Positions 33,698-47,100 of a stretch of 64,000 bases of DNA are shown here, in pieces. The position numbers were made by a program, and so were the translations under genes. Location: contig JAAELT010000271.1 in the NCBI GenBank assembly GCA_024226315.1, positions 1-64,000 of the forward strand, read 5' to 3'. Position 1 is the first letter of the stretch. Every line of letters begins with the position of its first letter. The stretch is from a bacterium. GTDB lineage: Bacteria > Acidobacteriota > Thermoanaerobaculia > Multivoradales > J023. The notes under the pieces were generated by a model. That model did no database searches. It was not told the origin of the DNA and worked only from the letters and a program-made list of their open reading frames with translations.

Positions 33698-35062
33698 TCA
33701 CAGGTAGTAACGCCGGATCAACACGAAGGCGGTCGCCGCCAGAGCCAGGACGCAGACGAGCGCCGTCAGCCGGGCGCGACGATCCCCCGGTATGAGGCTG
33801 GCCCAGCGCCGGATGTGGAAGACCCAGATGGCGACGGGGACGACGGGTAGGAAGTGCCGACCCTGGGTGCCTTCGATAAAGGCGGCGCCGACCGGGGTCC
33901 AGAGTGCGTATTGGCTGGCGCTGATCATCACCAGGGTGCCGGCGACCAGGGCGGCGAGGAAGGCGCGCTGCCACGGGCCGACGTCGAGCTCCGGACTGCT
34001 GTCGACGGCGGCCAGGGCGAGCAGGGCGAGGGCGTAGGCGGCGAGCAGCCAGAAGGGCAGCGGCGTGTCGAGCCAACCGAGACGGCCGATGAGCTCGGCG
34101 GCGAATCGCGGCGCGTTCTCTATCCAGTCGCCGGCGACGACGCCGAGGAAGCGCAGGGGCTCGGCGACGGATTCGGCGATCTGGCGGTCCGGATCCACCC
34201 CCGCGCCCGGACGGAAGGGCAGGTCGACGGAGCGGGCGTTCAGTACCGCCACCAGCAGAGCCAGGCCCGTGACAGCGCCGTAGACGAGCAGCGCCGGCAC
34301 CCGGCGGCCGCGCGGAAAACGTGCCCGCGGGACGAGCAGCGGGGTGAGCAGCAGCGGCAGGTAGGCCGCTTTCGACAGGCAGAAGACGGCGGCCGACAGC
34401 GTCAGGGTGGCGAGCTGCCGCCGGCCGAGGGCGCCGGCAGCGCTGAAGGCCGGGCCGGCGACGGAAGCGGCGAAAAGGAACGCGGCGGCCAGGGTGAGCG
34501 CGTCTGCCGATACCGAGGCGCGTTGGAAGAGCGCCATCGGCGCCAGCGCCACCAGCACCGCCAGCCAGCGGTAGGACGGCAGGCACCGCAAGGCCAGCCA
34601 GGTCAGGAGGCTGGCTACGAGCAGGTTCGCCAGGCGTGCCAGGTAGAAGAGCACCAGGGGCGGCGCGCCGACCAGGCGGCCGAGGGCGATGCCGGCGGCC
34701 TGGGGCAGGTAGGGCACCACGGTGTAGGCGGCGGCGGCCGGGAAGTCGACGAACTGCCGTCGATCCGGATCGAGCTCCAGGGCGCGCGCCGCGGCGAAGG
34801 CCCCGGGCGCGACGCGGCGCTCGGGATGAAACGGCACGTCGGCAAACAGCTCGAACAGCGCCGGCACGCTGGCCGGCAGCTCGGCGCCGATCCTGCCCTG
34901 CCACCGCTCGGCAGTCAGGTGGCCCTCGGCGAGCGCGAAGGCGCGATAGAAATGGACGGGCTCGTCTGGAACCTGAAAGGGCGGAGTCAGGAAAACGAAC
35001 AGGCTCCCGGCGGCGAGCGACGCGACCAGGAAAAAGCCGTCGGCGCGCCGCGCCCACCTCAT
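33698..35062 (-). CDS. DUF2142-type polytopic membrane protein
   Basis: A 454-residue membrane protein with about 11 to 12 segments. The periplasmic motif PPFQVPDEPVHFYRAFALAEG after the first segment and TQGRHFLPVVP before the last ones are typical of DUF2142 proteins, which resemble the GT-C glycosyltransferase superfamily. A role in cell-surface glycosylation is plausible but unproven. The gene sits 40 bases upstream of ppk2 and 13 bases downstream of the S9 peptidase gene, so the four genes 38650-32782 could be one transcript. Confidence 0.8.
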   Translation of the reverse strand: MRWARRADGFFLVASLAAGSLFVFLTPPFQVPDEPVHFYRAFALAEGHLTAERWQGRIGAELPASVPALFELFADVPFHPERRVAPGAFAAARALELDPDRRQFVDFPAAAAYTVVPYLPQAAGIALGRLVGAPPLVLFYLARLANLLVASLLTWLALRCLPSYRWLAVLVALAPMALFQRASVSADALTLAAAFLFAASVAGPAFSAAGALGRRQLATLTLSAAVFCLSKAAYLPLLLTPLLVPRARFPRGRRVPALLVYGAVTGLALLVAVLNARSVDLPFRPGAGVDPDRQIAESVAEPLRFLGVVAGDWIENAPRFAAELIGRLGWLDTPLPFWLLAAYALALLALAAVDSSPELDVGPWQRAFLAALVAGTLVMISASQYALWTPVGAAFIEGTQGRHFLPVVPVAIWVFHIRRWASLIPGDRRARLTALVCVLALAATAFVLIRRYYL

Positions 35063-35075
35063 GGACGGTCCGAGC

Positions 35076-37061
35076 CTACTCTTCCGCCGGTTCTTCGAGC
35101 AGGATCTCCTCCAGGAAGAGCGACAGGGCGTTGTTGAAATAGTCCCGGTTGGTCTTCTTGCGGAAGCCGTGGCCCTCGTCCTTGGCCAGCAGGTACCACG
35201 GCTCGGCCCCGCCCTTGCGCACCGTCTCGACGATCTGCTCGGCCTCGCTGGCCGGCACGCGCGGATCGTTGAGCCCCTGGGCGATGAACAGCGGCTTGGT
35301 GATCTTGTCGGCCTGGTTGAGCGGCGAGATCTTCTCCAGGAAGGCGCGCATCTCGGGATCGCGCTCGTCGCCGTACTCCACCCGGCGCAGGTCGCGGCGG
35401 TACTCCTTGGTGTTCTCGAGGAAGGTGACGAAGCTGCTGATGCCGACGATGTCCACCGCGCCGCGCAGGCGGTCGTTGTAGTGGGTCATGGCGGCCAGCA
35501 CCATGTAGCCGCCGTAGGAGCCGCCGTAGACCGCCACGCGGCCGGAATCGAGCTCGTCGCGGGTTGCAATCCAGTCGAGCAGCTTACCGATGTCCTTCAC
35601 CGAGTCCTCGCGCTTGAAGCCGTTGTCGAGCTTCAGGTAGCTCTTGCCGTAGCCCGAGGAGCCGCGGACGTTTGGCGCCAGCACAGCGATGCCCAGCTCC
35701 TGGGTCAGGTACTGGACGCGGGAGTTGAAGAACGGCCGGTGCTGGCCCTCGGGCCCGCCGTGGATGTCCACCAGCACGGGCCAGGGTTTGGGCGCGGACT
35801 CGGGCGGCGGGTAGTAGAAGGCGGGGATCTTGCGCGGCGCGCCGTCGACCTCGTCGAAGGTCTCGTAGTGCACCAGCTCGGGCACCGAGAACGAGGAGGT
35901 GTCGAGCCCGCCCACCTCGCTGTGGGTCCAGCGCTCGAGCCCGAGCGACTCCATGTCGAGCACGAAGACGTCGGCCGAGGTGCGCGGCGAGTTGAGCACC
36001 ATGCCGAGGCGCTTCGAGTCGGGGCTGAATTCGAGGCCGAAGACCTGGCCGATCGGCAGCTCGGGCAGGGCGACCTCCTCGCGGGTGTCGGCCCGCCACA
36101 GGCGCAGCCGGCTGATGCCCTCCTCGTTGACGGTGAAGGCCAGCCAGCGGCCGTCGTCCGAGGTCGTCAGGCCGCCGACGTTCCACGGGATGTCGGCGGT
36201 CAACACCTCGGCCTCGCCGGTGGCGACGTCGTAGTAGCGCAGGTGCTGGAACTCGCTGTCCTCGTCGGAGGAGAAGTAGACGCCCTTGCCGTCGTGCGCC
36301 CAGGTGGCGGCGCCGTAGGCGATCTGCTGGTCAGCCGGGCGCACGGCCTTCAGCTCTCCGGACTCGAGGTCGAGGATGTGCGGATGCGTCTCGTTGGCCG
36401 ACACGACGCGCACCAGGATCATCTTGCTGTCGTCCGGCGACCAGCCCACCGCCACCCAGAATCCGCCTTCCTCCAAAATCGGCTTCGGCTCTCCCGGCTC
36501 CTTCAGGCTGGTGACGTGGATGTCCCAGTCCCGACCGTTGCGCCGGGTGGTGAAGAACGCCGCCCGGTCGCCGCTGTTGGAGATGCTGACGTTGCCGTTG
36601 CGCGACTCGCCGTCGGTCAGCAGGCGCGACGTGCTGGTGCCCATGTCGAAGAGGTAGAGCTGGAAGAACTCCGAGCCGCCCACGTCGCGGCCGATGACCA
36701 TGCTGTCGAGCTCCGGATCGGGCACCACCGAGGCGCCCGAGACCGGTTCGTCGAAGAACGTCAGCTGGTGCCGCGCGCCGCCTGGGGTCTTCACCCAGTG
36801 CACCTGGTTGGTCTCGCCGAAGCGGGTCGAGATGAGCATGCCCTCACCCGACGGGTGCCAGCCGGCGAGAAAGGCACCGCGGGTATTCTGGTACTGCCGG
36901 AAACGCTCGGCGACCTCGGGCGGGATCTCGGGGATCCCCTCCAGAACCAGGTTGCCCTTCTCCACCCGCTCTACCTCAGCGGCGACAGCGGCGGTGAAGA
37001 AGGTCGTGGCGAAGAGGCCGCAGAGCGCGACCGGGACGACGAGGCGTGTGAGCTTGCGCAT
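35076..37061 (-). CDS. Secreted S9-family prolyl-oligopeptidase-like peptidase
   Basis: A 661-residue exported serine peptidase: signal peptide (LVVPVALCGLFATTFFTAAVAAE), a seven-bladed beta-propeller region (about 45-390 with WSPDDSKMI, WAHDGKGVYFSSDED, EFSPDSKRLGMV blades), and an alpha/beta-hydrolase domain with Ser515 (GGSYGGYM), Asp599 (NDPRVP) and His631 (DEGHGF). It should act as an acylaminoacyl/dipeptidyl-type peptidase on peptides outside the cytoplasm. The ATG at 37061 follows AGAAGGA; an open frame extends far upstream but inside abgT. It ends 14 bases after the AbgT gene starts the pair, suggesting peptide hydrolysis coupled to uptake. Confidence 0.92.
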   Translation of the reverse strand: MRKLTRLVVPVALCGLFATTFFTAAVAAEVERVEKGNLVLEGIPEIPPEVAERFRQYQNTRGAFLAGWHPSGEGMLISTRFGETNQVHWVKTPGGARHQLTFFDEPVSGASVVPDPELDSMVIGRDVGGSEFFQLYLFDMGTSTSRLLTDGESRNGNVSISNSGDRAAFFTTRRNGRDWDIHVTSLKEPGEPKPILEEGGFWVAVGWSPDDSKMILVRVVSANETHPHILDLESGELKAVRPADQQIAYGAATWAHDGKGVYFSSDEDSEFQHLRYYDVATGEAEVLTADIPWNVGGLTTSDDGRWLAFTVNEEGISRLRLWRADTREEVALPELPIGQVFGLEFSPDSKRLGMVLNSPRTSADVFVLDMESLGLERWTHSEVGGLDTSSFSVPELVHYETFDEVDGAPRKIPAFYYPPPESAPKPWPVLVDIHGGPEGQHRPFFNSRVQYLTQELGIAVLAPNVRGSSGYGKSYLKLDNGFKREDSVKDIGKLLDWIATRDELDSGRVAVYGGSYGGYMVLAAMTHYNDRLRGAVDIVGISSFVTFLENTKEYRRDLRRVEYGDERDPEMRAFLEKISPLNQADKITKPLFIAQGLNDPRVPASEAEQIVETVRKGGAEPWYLLAKDEGHGFRKKTNRDYFNNALSLFLEEILLEEPAEE

Positions 37062-37075
37062 GAAATCCTTCTCCG

Positions 37076-38650
<1,575 letters not shown>

Positions 38651-38842
38651 ACGGGCACCTCGCTTCGCTGGGATCAATAGATTGGTGGCCGGAGTCTATC
38701 TCACGGCGATTCAAACCCCATTCGTCTCGTGAATCGAGCCGTCGGTCTCCACGGGAGCCGGTCGGGGTCCCACGGTTGATATGCTGAGGCAGCAATGGAG
38801 GCGGATGTCTTTCGATGACCGTCCGATGATTGACACCTTGCG

Positions 38843-39411
38843 ATGACAGAGAGCGCCCATGAGATCACCGGTCTGCTGATCGCCTGGCGCGGCGGTGACG
38901 ACGACGCGCTGGCTGATCTGCTGCCGCGGGTCTACCAGCGACTCAAGAAGATCGCCAGCCACCTGGTGCGCCAGGAGCGCTACGAGCACACGCTGGCGAC
39001 CACCGCGCTGGTCCACGAGGCCTACCTCCGCCTGATCGATCTCGAGAACATCGGCTGGAAGGACCGCGCCCACTTCTACGCCATGTGCGCGCGCATCATG
39101 CGCCGGGTGCTGGTGGATCACGCCCGCCACCACGGCCGCGAGAAACGCGGCGGCGGTGCCGTGCGGGTCGACAACTCGGTGCTCAAGAACGTCCCCGAGG
39201 AGCGCGCGCCCCGGCTCGTGGCGCTGGACGAGGCGCTGCGCGAGCTGGCCGAGCACGACCCGGAGAAAGCGCGCATCGTCGAGCTGCGGTTCTTCGGCGG
39301 CCTCGACCGCGAGGAGATCGCCGAGGTGATGGGAATCTCGAGTGCCACGGTCACCCGCCGCTGGCGCTCTGCCCGCGCCTGGCTGATCAACTACCTGAAT
39401 CTCGAGCCCGC

Positions 39412-39415
<4 letters not shown>
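38843..39415 (+). CDS. ECF sigma factor of the kinase-linked (TIGR02999-like) type
   Basis: A 190-residue sigma-70-family protein: region 2 (LPRVYQRLKKIASHLVRQERYEHTLATTALVHEAYLRL, HFYAMCARIMRRVLVDHARHHGREKRGGG) and region 4 (LRELAEHDPEKARIVELRFFGGLDREEIAEVMGISSATVTRRWRSARAWL in sequence). This version, with the ALVHEAYLRL and LVDHARHH blocks, is the group commonly found beside Ser/Thr kinases in Acidobacteria and Planctomycetes. It has no anti-sigma gene; control by phosphorylation from the overlapping kinase is the likely scheme. Confidence 0.9.
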
Positions 39416-41994
<2,579 letters not shown>

Positions 41995-42166
41995 CTCCCC
42001 GCGGAACGGCCTGATGGCCGCTCAGGGATCCGGCGAGCAGATCCAACAACGATTTGCCTGATCCAAAAGGCGGGGGCACGACGCCTTAAGAGTCAGACAG
42101 CGAAAGCTGACTCCTTTGATCTGAGGTCGTTGTTGCCTCTTCGCGACCTCGTCCCCGCGGTCGGCG

Positions 42167-43435
42167 TCAGACCGTGGGTGACGAATCGGCCTCGCCGAGG
42201 CGCACAAGAGTGCGGATCGCCGCGACGCGCTCGGAGAGCGGTGGATGAGAGTAGCTCAGGAAGACGTAGAAGGGATGCGGCGTGAGGTTCGTGAGGTTGT
42301 CCGCTGACAGCTTCTCGATCGCCGTGGCCATGGCGGCCGGCTCGTCGAGCGTCTCGACGGCGTAGCGGTCGGCCTCGAATTCGTGCTTGCGCGACTGGAG
42401 GTTCAGCAGCATCGACAGCAGCAGCTCCACCGGCGCGTAGAGCAGGCCGAAGAAGACCAGCCCCGAGTAGATTGACGCCTGCTCCATACCAAAAGCGTCG
42501 AACAGGCCCTGGTGGCTGAGGAAGACCTGCAGCAGGTAGAACATCACGCCGCCGTGGGCGATCGACAGCACCAGCCCCTTGACGATGTGCTTCTTCTTGT
42601 AGTGCCCGACCTCGTGGGCCAGGACGGCGGTGAGCTCCGGCACGGTGTGGCGCTCGATGAGGGTGTCGAAAAGCGCGATCCGCTTGTTCCGTCCCAGGCC
42701 GGTGAAGAACGCGTTGGTCCGGCTGGTGCGCCGCGAGCCGTCGATCACGAAGATCCCCTGGAGCGCGAAGCCGACCTTGCGGGCGTAGGCCGACAGCTCC
42801 TCGCGCAGCTCACCGTCCTCGAGCGGCGTGAACTTCAAGAACAGCGGCAGGATCCACACCGGGAACACCAGCTGCAGCGCCAGGGTGATGACGCTCGTGG
42901 CCAGCCAGCAGACCAGCCAGGCGCTGTCTCCCAGGCGCTCGAGCAAGGTCAGCACCAGGGCCAGGAGCGGCGCGCCGATCACCACCGCCAGCGCCAGAGC
43001 CTTCACCAGATCGAACACGAAGGTCCGAGGCGTGGTGCGGTTGAAGCCGAAGCGCTCCTCGATTACGAAGGTCGAGTAAACCGCGAACGGCAGATCAACG
43101 GCGCTTTTCGCCAGCGCCAGGATACCGATGTAGAGCAATCCGGTGAGTACCGAATGGAGCTCGAAGCCGCGCAGCCACAGGTCCAGACGGTCGAAGCCGC
43201 CGACGCCCCAGAAGACCAGCAGCACCGCCAGGTCGAAGGTCGAGGTGAGGAAGCCGAAGCGGGTGGCGACGCGCGTGTACTGCTGCGAGCGGCGGTAGGA
43301 CTCGGCGTCGTAGACGTGGACGAGCTCGGCCGGCGGATCGCTGCTCGACGCCTTCAGGTTCAGCACGTCGGCGATCAGGCCGAGCAGGTAGTCGACCAGC
43401 AGGGTGATGAGGATGACGGCGGCGTAGGGGTTCAT
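42167..43435 (-). CDS. M48 (Ste24/CAAX-protease-like) membrane zinc peptidase
   Basis: A 422-residue membrane protease with five to seven membrane segments. The zinc motif HEVGHYKKKH and the third ligand in SRKHEFEADRYAVETL are those of the Ste24/HtpX superfamily, and ERFGFNRTTPRTFVFDLVKA and SRRTSRTNAFFTGLGRNKRIALFDTLI match the Ste24 branch. In bacteria these enzymes probably take part in membrane-protein quality control. The ATG overlaps the stop of the sigma-54 activator gene (ATGA), so it is the last gene of the rplU-rpmA-obg operon group. Confidence 0.92.
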   Translation of the reverse strand: MNPYAAVILITLLVDYLLGLIADVLNLKASSSDPPAELVHVYDAESYRRSQQYTRVATRFGFLTSTFDLAVLLVFWGVGGFDRLDLWLRGFELHSVLTGLLYIGILALAKSAVDLPFAVYSTFVIEERFGFNRTTPRTFVFDLVKALALAVVIGAPLLALVLTLLERLGDSAWLVCWLATSVITLALQLVFPVWILPLFLKFTPLEDGELREELSAYARKVGFALQGIFVIDGSRRTSRTNAFFTGLGRNKRIALFDTLIERHTVPELTAVLAHEVGHYKKKHIVKGLVLSIAHGGVMFYLLQVFLSHQGLFDAFGMEQASIYSGLVFFGLLYAPVELLLSMLLNLQSRKHEFEADRYAVETLDEPAAMATAIEKLSADNLTNLTPHPFYVFLSYSHPPLSERVAAIRTLVRLGEADSSPTV

Positions 43436-44340
43436 GGCACTCCCAGGCGCTTACGCTTCTCCCACAGGGCCTTACGGCTGATACCCAGAAGCTCCGCCGC
43501 CCGCCCCTGGTGGCCGCGGGTGTAGGCCAGGGCACGCAGGATCTCAGCGCGCTCGACCTCGAGCAGAGTCCGGGGGCGCGACTCCCCGCCCGCGGGCGGC
43601 TCGAGATCCAGCTCCCCTGCGGTTTCGAGGATCAGCGCCCGCTCGAGCAGGTTGCGCACCTGCCGCAGGTTGCCCGGCCACGAGTAGCGCGTCATCCATT
43701 GCCGCGAACGCTCGCTCAGCACCGGCTCCGGCCTGTCGAAGCGGGCCGCCAGGTCAGCCAGCAGATGGTCGCAGATCGCCGGCAGGTCTTCGAGGCGATC
43801 GCGCAGCGGCGGCAGGCGGAACGCCAGCACCTCGAGACGATAGTAGAGGTCCTGGCGGAAGGCGCCGCGCTCGACGCGCTCGGACAGGTCCTCCGAGGCG
43901 ATGGAGATGAACCGCACGTCGGCCGAGCGTTCACGGCCACCGAGGGGAGCGTAGCGGCGCTCGGCCAGCAGACGCAGTAATTTAGACTGAGCCGCCAGCG
44001 GGATCTCCTGGACCTGATCGAGCACCAGGGTGCCCCCTTCGGCGCGGCCGACGCGGCCCTCGATCGCCCTCTCGGCGCCGGTGAAGGCACCCGCCTGGTG
44101 GCCGAACAGCTCGCTCTCGAAGAGAGTCGCGGGCAAGGCCCCGGGATCGATCTCGACCAGTGGCCCGGCATACCGGCGGCTCGCCTGGTGGAACGCCCGG
44201 GCGACCGTCGACCGGCCACTGCCGGGCTCTCCCAGAATCAGGATCGGCGAGTCGCTCTCGGCCGCGCGCTCGGCCGCGGGCAGGGACGCCGCCAGCGCCG
44301 GCGAGGCGTGGAAGAGGGTGGCGAACGACTCCGGCTTCAA
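43432..44340 (-). CDS. Sigma-54-dependent transcriptional activator without receiver domain
   Basis: A 302-residue enhancer-binding protein consisting of a short N-terminus, an AAA+ domain (Walker A variant GEPGSGRS, sigma-54 contact loop GAFTGAE, RYSWPGNLRQVRNLLERAL) and a Fis-type helix-turn-helix (HQGRAAELLGISRKALWEKRKRLG). There is no receiver, PAS or GAF domain, so its activity is probably set by a partner or by its level. The likeliest start is TTG at 44340, eight bases from the rsfS stop; a longer frame to 44457 overlaps rsfS and lacks homology. A sensor histidine kinase encoded 3 kb away could in principle act with it, but no receiver is present. Confidence 0.85.
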   Translation of the reverse strand: MKPESFATLFHASPALAASLPAAERAAESDSPILILGEPGSGRSTVARAFHQASRRYAGPLVEIDPGALPATLFESELFGHQAGAFTGAERAIEGRVGRAEGGTLVLDQVQEIPLAAQSKLLRLLAERRYAPLGGRERSADVRFISIASEDLSERVERGAFRQDLYYRLEVLAFRLPPLRDRLEDLPAICDHLLADLAARFDRPEPVLSERSRQWMTRYSWPGNLRQVRNLLERALILETAGELDLEPPAGGESRPRTLLEVERAEILRALAYTRGHQGRAAELLGISRKALWEKRKRLGVP

Positions 44341-44347
44341 CCGTCGG

Positions 44348-44761
44348 TCACTCGACGAACCTGGAGGTGATGTCGGGAGCGTCCGACCACAGACGCTCCA
44401 GGGCGTAGAACTGGCGCAGCTCGTCGAGAAACACGTGCACCACCATGTCGCCGCCATAGTCGATCAGCACCCAGCGGTTCTTGGCCCGGCCCTCGACGTG
44501 GAGCGGCCTTTTTCCCTCGTCGCGGAGCTTGCCGATCACCGCGTCGGCGACCGCCTCCACCTGGCGTTCGTTGGCGCCGTGGCAGATCAGGAAGCGCTCG
44601 GTGAAGTCGCTTACTTTGGCCAGGTCGAGCACGATCAGCTCTTCGGCCTTGCGGTCGAGCGCCGCCGTGACCGCGATCTGGAGGTGCCGGTCGTCGTCAG
44701 TCGCCTGCTCGTCGATCTCGGGGTCGGCCGCGGAGGGCTCGGACTTGTCAGTAGAGGTCAT
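44348..44761 (-). CDS. rsfS: Ribosome silencing factor RsfS
   Basis: A 137-residue protein with a 25-residue acidic N-terminal extension and the RsfS/Iojap core: KAEELIVLDLAKVSDFTERFLICHGANERQVEAVADAV, then EGRAKNRWVLIDYGGDMVVHVFLDELRQFYALERLW. It binds ribosomal protein L14 and keeps the large subunit from joining during starvation. It overlaps the end of nadD by 14 bases, the conserved nadD-rsfS order. Confidence 0.95.
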   Translation of the reverse strand: MTSTDKSEPSAADPEIDEQATDDDRHLQIAVTAALDRKAEELIVLDLAKVSDFTERFLICHGANERQVEAVADAVIGKLRDEGKRPLHVEGRAKNRWVLIDYGGDMVVHVFLDELRQFYALERLWSDAPDITSRFVE

Positions 44762-45353
44762 ATTTGTCGATGTAGTCTAACACCAGCCGCGGGACCAGCT
44801 GGCTGAGGTTCTCAGAACGTCTGGCAATGCCGCGCCTGATCTCGGTGGACGAGATCGCCACCGGCGCGTTGGCGATCCGGTGCACGCGGGCCCTCCGGTG
44901 CGCCTCGGCGAGCACCGAGGCGAGCTCCGCCGACGGCTCGGGGTCGCCGCCGTCTCCGGGCCGTTCGAGCACCGCCAGCTCGGCGATCTCGAGGATCTCC
45001 CGCCACCGGTGCCAGGTATCGAGACGGCGATAGGAGTCCTCGCCGAGGATCAGGAACAGCCGCGCCTCGGGTTGCTCACGGCGATAGTGCTCGAGGGTCT
45101 CGATGGTGTAGACCACCCGTTCTACCATCTCGTGCGGCGACACCGCCATGCCCCGCTCGGCGAGCAACGCCAGCTCGACCATGACGTAGCGGGCCAGCGC
45201 CGGGGTCGGCGAAAGGCCCGGCTTGTGCGGCGGGCGGGCGGTCGGCAGGTAGATCAGCCGATCGAGTCCCAGCGCCTCGCGCGCCTCGCGCGCGGGGCGA
45301 ATGTGACCGTAGTGGATCGGATCGAAGCTGCCGCCGTAGAGACCGATCTTCAC
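44748..45353 (-). CDS. nadD: Nicotinate-nucleotide adenylyltransferase NadD
   Basis: A 201-residue nucleotidyltransferase making deamido-NAD from nicotinate mononucleotide and ATP. The start MKIGLYGGSFDPIHYGH contains the GxFDPxHxGH adenylyltransferase motif, and AISSTEIRRGIARR is the ISSTxIR motif near the C-terminus. It overlaps obg by four bases upstream and rsfS downstream, in the usual obg-nadD-rsfS order. Confidence 0.95.
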   Translation of the reverse strand: MKIGLYGGSFDPIHYGHIRPAREAREALGLDRLIYLPTARPPHKPGLSPTPALARYVMVELALLAERGMAVSPHEMVERVVYTIETLEHYRREQPEARLFLILGEDSYRRLDTWHRWREILEIAELAVLERPGDGGDPEPSAELASVLAEAHRRARVHRIANAPVAISSTEIRRGIARRSENLSQLVPRLVLDYIDKYDLY

Positions 45354-46360
45354 AGTCCCACCTCCGCCTCACGCATCCGCCGCCGCATCTCAGAGGTCAG
45401 CTCAGCCAAGCCCTTTCGGGTCACCGAGCTGATCTCGAGGTAGGTCAGATCTCGCTCGGCCGCCGCCGCGGCGAGGGCGGCACGGCGCTCGGGGATGGCC
45501 GCGTCGAGCTTGGTGCCCACCACCAGGCGGGCGCGCGCCAGCAGCTCGGGGTTGAACGCCTCGAGCTCCAGCTCGATGGTCTCGAGATCCTCCTCGCAGC
45601 CGCCTTCCGGGTTGGCGAGATCCACCAGGTGCACCAGCACCCGGCAGCGCTCGACGTGACGCAGGAACTGGAAGCCGAGGCCGGAGCCCTCGGCGGCGCC
45701 GGCGATCAGGCCGGGCAGGTCGGCGATCACAAAAGGGTCGGCCAGCGCGTCCTCGGCGACCACCCCGAGCTGCGGCACCAGGGTAGTGAACGGGTAGTCC
45801 GCGACCTTGGGCCGCGCCGCCGAGACGGCACTGATCAGCGTCGACTTGCCGGCGTTCGGCAGACCCACCAGGCCAACGTCGGCCAGCAGCTTGAGCTCCA
45901 GGCGCAGCCGGCGCTCCTCGCCTTCACGACCCTCCTCGGCGTAGCGCGGAGCGCGGCGCGTGGCGGTCTTGAAGCGCGCGTTGCCCTTGCCGCCCCGGCC
46001 ACCCTTGGCGACCAGCAGGCGCTCGTCCTCCTGGAGCACTTCGCCGAGCAGCTCGTCGGTGTCGCGGTCGTAGGCCAGGGTACCGAGCGGCGTCGGGATC
46101 TCGAGATCCGAGCCCCGCCGGCCGGTACGGTCCGAGCCTTCGCCGTGACGGCCGCGCTCGGCCGCCATCCGCGAGCGGTAGCGCAGGTGCTGAAGGGTGT
46201 TGAGCCCGTGCTGACCCACCAGCCACACCGAGCCACCGTTGCCACCATCGCCGCCGGACGGTCCGCCGCGCGGCACGTACTTCTCTCGCCGAAAAGCGAC
46301 GCAGCCATTGCCGCCGTTGCCGGCGACGGCGTCGATCACGGCCTCGTCGATGAAGACCAA
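45350..46360 (-). CDS. obg: Obg/CgtA GTPase
   Basis: A 336-residue ribosome-assembly GTPase: the glycine-rich Obg fold (VAGNGGNGCVAFRREKYVPRGGPSGGDGGNGGSVW read in sequence, to about 157) and a G domain with GLPNAGKST (G1), TTLVPQLG (switch I), DLPGLIAGA (G3), TKLD (G4) and SSVTRKG (G5). The variable C-terminal OCT domain found in many Obg proteins is absent. It follows rpmA by ten bases in the classic rplU-rpmA-obg cluster. Confidence 0.95.
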   Translation of the reverse strand: MVFIDEAVIDAVAGNGGNGCVAFRREKYVPRGGPSGGDGGNGGSVWLVGQHGLNTLQHLRYRSRMAAERGRHGEGSDRTGRRGSDLEIPTPLGTLAYDRDTDELLGEVLQEDERLLVAKGGRGGKGNARFKTATRRAPRYAEEGREGEERRLRLELKLLADVGLVGLPNAGKSTLISAVSAARPKVADYPFTTLVPQLGVVAEDALADPFVIADLPGLIAGAAEGSGLGFQFLRHVERCRVLVHLVDLANPEGGCEEDLETIELELEAFNPELLARARLVVGTKLDAAIPERRAALAAAAAERDLTYLEISSVTRKGLAELTSEMRRRMREAEVGL

Positions 46361-46370
46361 GCTGAGTGGG

Positions 46371-46628
46371 TCACTCCGCTGGCAGCACGTGCACGAACTT
46401 GCCGCGGCGCCCGCGGTCCTGGAACTTGACCACGCCGTCGGCCTTGGCGAACAGCGTGTCGTCCTTGCCGCGGCCGACGTTCTGCCCGGGGAAGATCTTG
46501 GTGCCGCGCTGGCGCACGATGATGGTGCCGCCGGTGACGCTCTGGCCCCCGTAGCGCTTGACGCCGAGATGTTGCGGGTTCGAGTCGCGGCCGTTGCGGC
46601 TGGAGCCTTGACCTTTCTTGTGAGCCAT
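46371..46628 (-). CDS. rpmA: 50S ribosomal protein L27
   Basis: An 85-residue L27 starting [28 protein letters not shown] with [33 protein letters not shown] following. There is no N-terminal cleavage extension of the firmicute type. It helps position tRNA at the peptidyl-transferase centre. It is ten bases downstream of rplU, with a clear GGAGGA site. Confidence 0.97.
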   Translation of the reverse strand: MAHKKGQGSSRNGRDSNPQHLGVKRYGGQSVTGGTIIVRQRGTKIFPGQNVGRGKDDTLFAKADGVVKFQDRGRRGKFVHVLPAE

Positions 46629-46638
46629 GAGTCTCCTC

Positions 46639-46950
46639 CTACGCCTGAATGTCCTTGATCTCGACCTGCAGTAGATTCTGCCGGTGCCCGTTCTTGCGGC
46701 GATAGCCCTTGCGGCGCTTCATCTTGAACACGGTCACCTTGCGGCCGCGGACCTCCCGGAGGCGCACGCCGTGCACCTGGGCTCCCTCGACCAAGGGATC
46801 GCCGACTTTCACGTCGCCGCCGTCGCCCACCATCAGGACGCGCTCGAAGACGATCTCCGAATCCTCGCTCGGCGCCAGTAGCTCGACGTCGATGACATCG
46901 CCCGGCACCACCCGATATTGCTTACCACCTGTTTCGATCACTGCATACAT
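46639..46950 (-). CDS. rplU: 50S ribosomal protein L21
   Basis: A 103-residue L21: [23 protein letters not shown] at the N-terminus and [27 protein letters not shown] at the C-terminus. It is the first gene of the rplU-rpmA-obg-nadD-rsfS operon, transcribed from a strong promoter about 100 bases upstream (47080-47052), leaving a leader of roughly 95 bases that may hold a regulatory structure. Confidence 0.97.
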   Translation of the reverse strand: MYAVIETGGKQYRVVPGDVIDVELLAPSEDSEIVFERVLMVGDGGDVKVGDPLVEGAQVHGVRLREVRGRKVTVFKMKRRKGYRRKNGHRQNLLQVEIKDIQA

Positions 46951-47051
46951 CGCTCAGCTCCCGGAGGGGTCTTCTCCGCCGTGTGGGGTCGTTTCCGCTG
47001 TGAGGAAGGCCTGGATGAGCCGGCACAGCCGGCCGAAAGGCGAGGTCGGGG

Positions 47052-47080
47052 AACATACCACGATGCCGGCGCACGGTCAA
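47052..47080 (-). promoter_or_regulatory. rplU operon promoter
   Basis: On the minus strand TTGACC (47080-47075) and TATGTT (47057-47052) are separated by exactly 17 bases, a good sigma-70 promoter for the ribosomal protein operon. It nearly abuts the -10 box of the divergent zinc-ribbon gene. Confidence 0.7.
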
Positions 47081-47088
47081 TGATGAGC

Positions 47089-47094
47089 TATCAT
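47089..47094 (+). promoter_or_regulatory. -10 box of the zinc-ribbon gene
   Basis: TATCAT followed by six bases and the ATG at 47101, the same -10 and spacing as in front of fitA (29792). There is no ribosome site, so a leaderless transcript is likely. No -35 box is evident. Confidence 0.45.
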
Positions 47095-47100
47095 CCGTGC

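Noticed and set aside
42067..42087. Terminator AAGGCG...CGCCTT between the kinase and the M48 gene
   Set aside because: Only a six-base stem with a nine-base loop and no T-tract; could be chance.
42061..42166. Additional small gene between the kinase and the M48 peptidase
   Set aside because: Short frames on both strands have no ribosome site and no protein-like composition.
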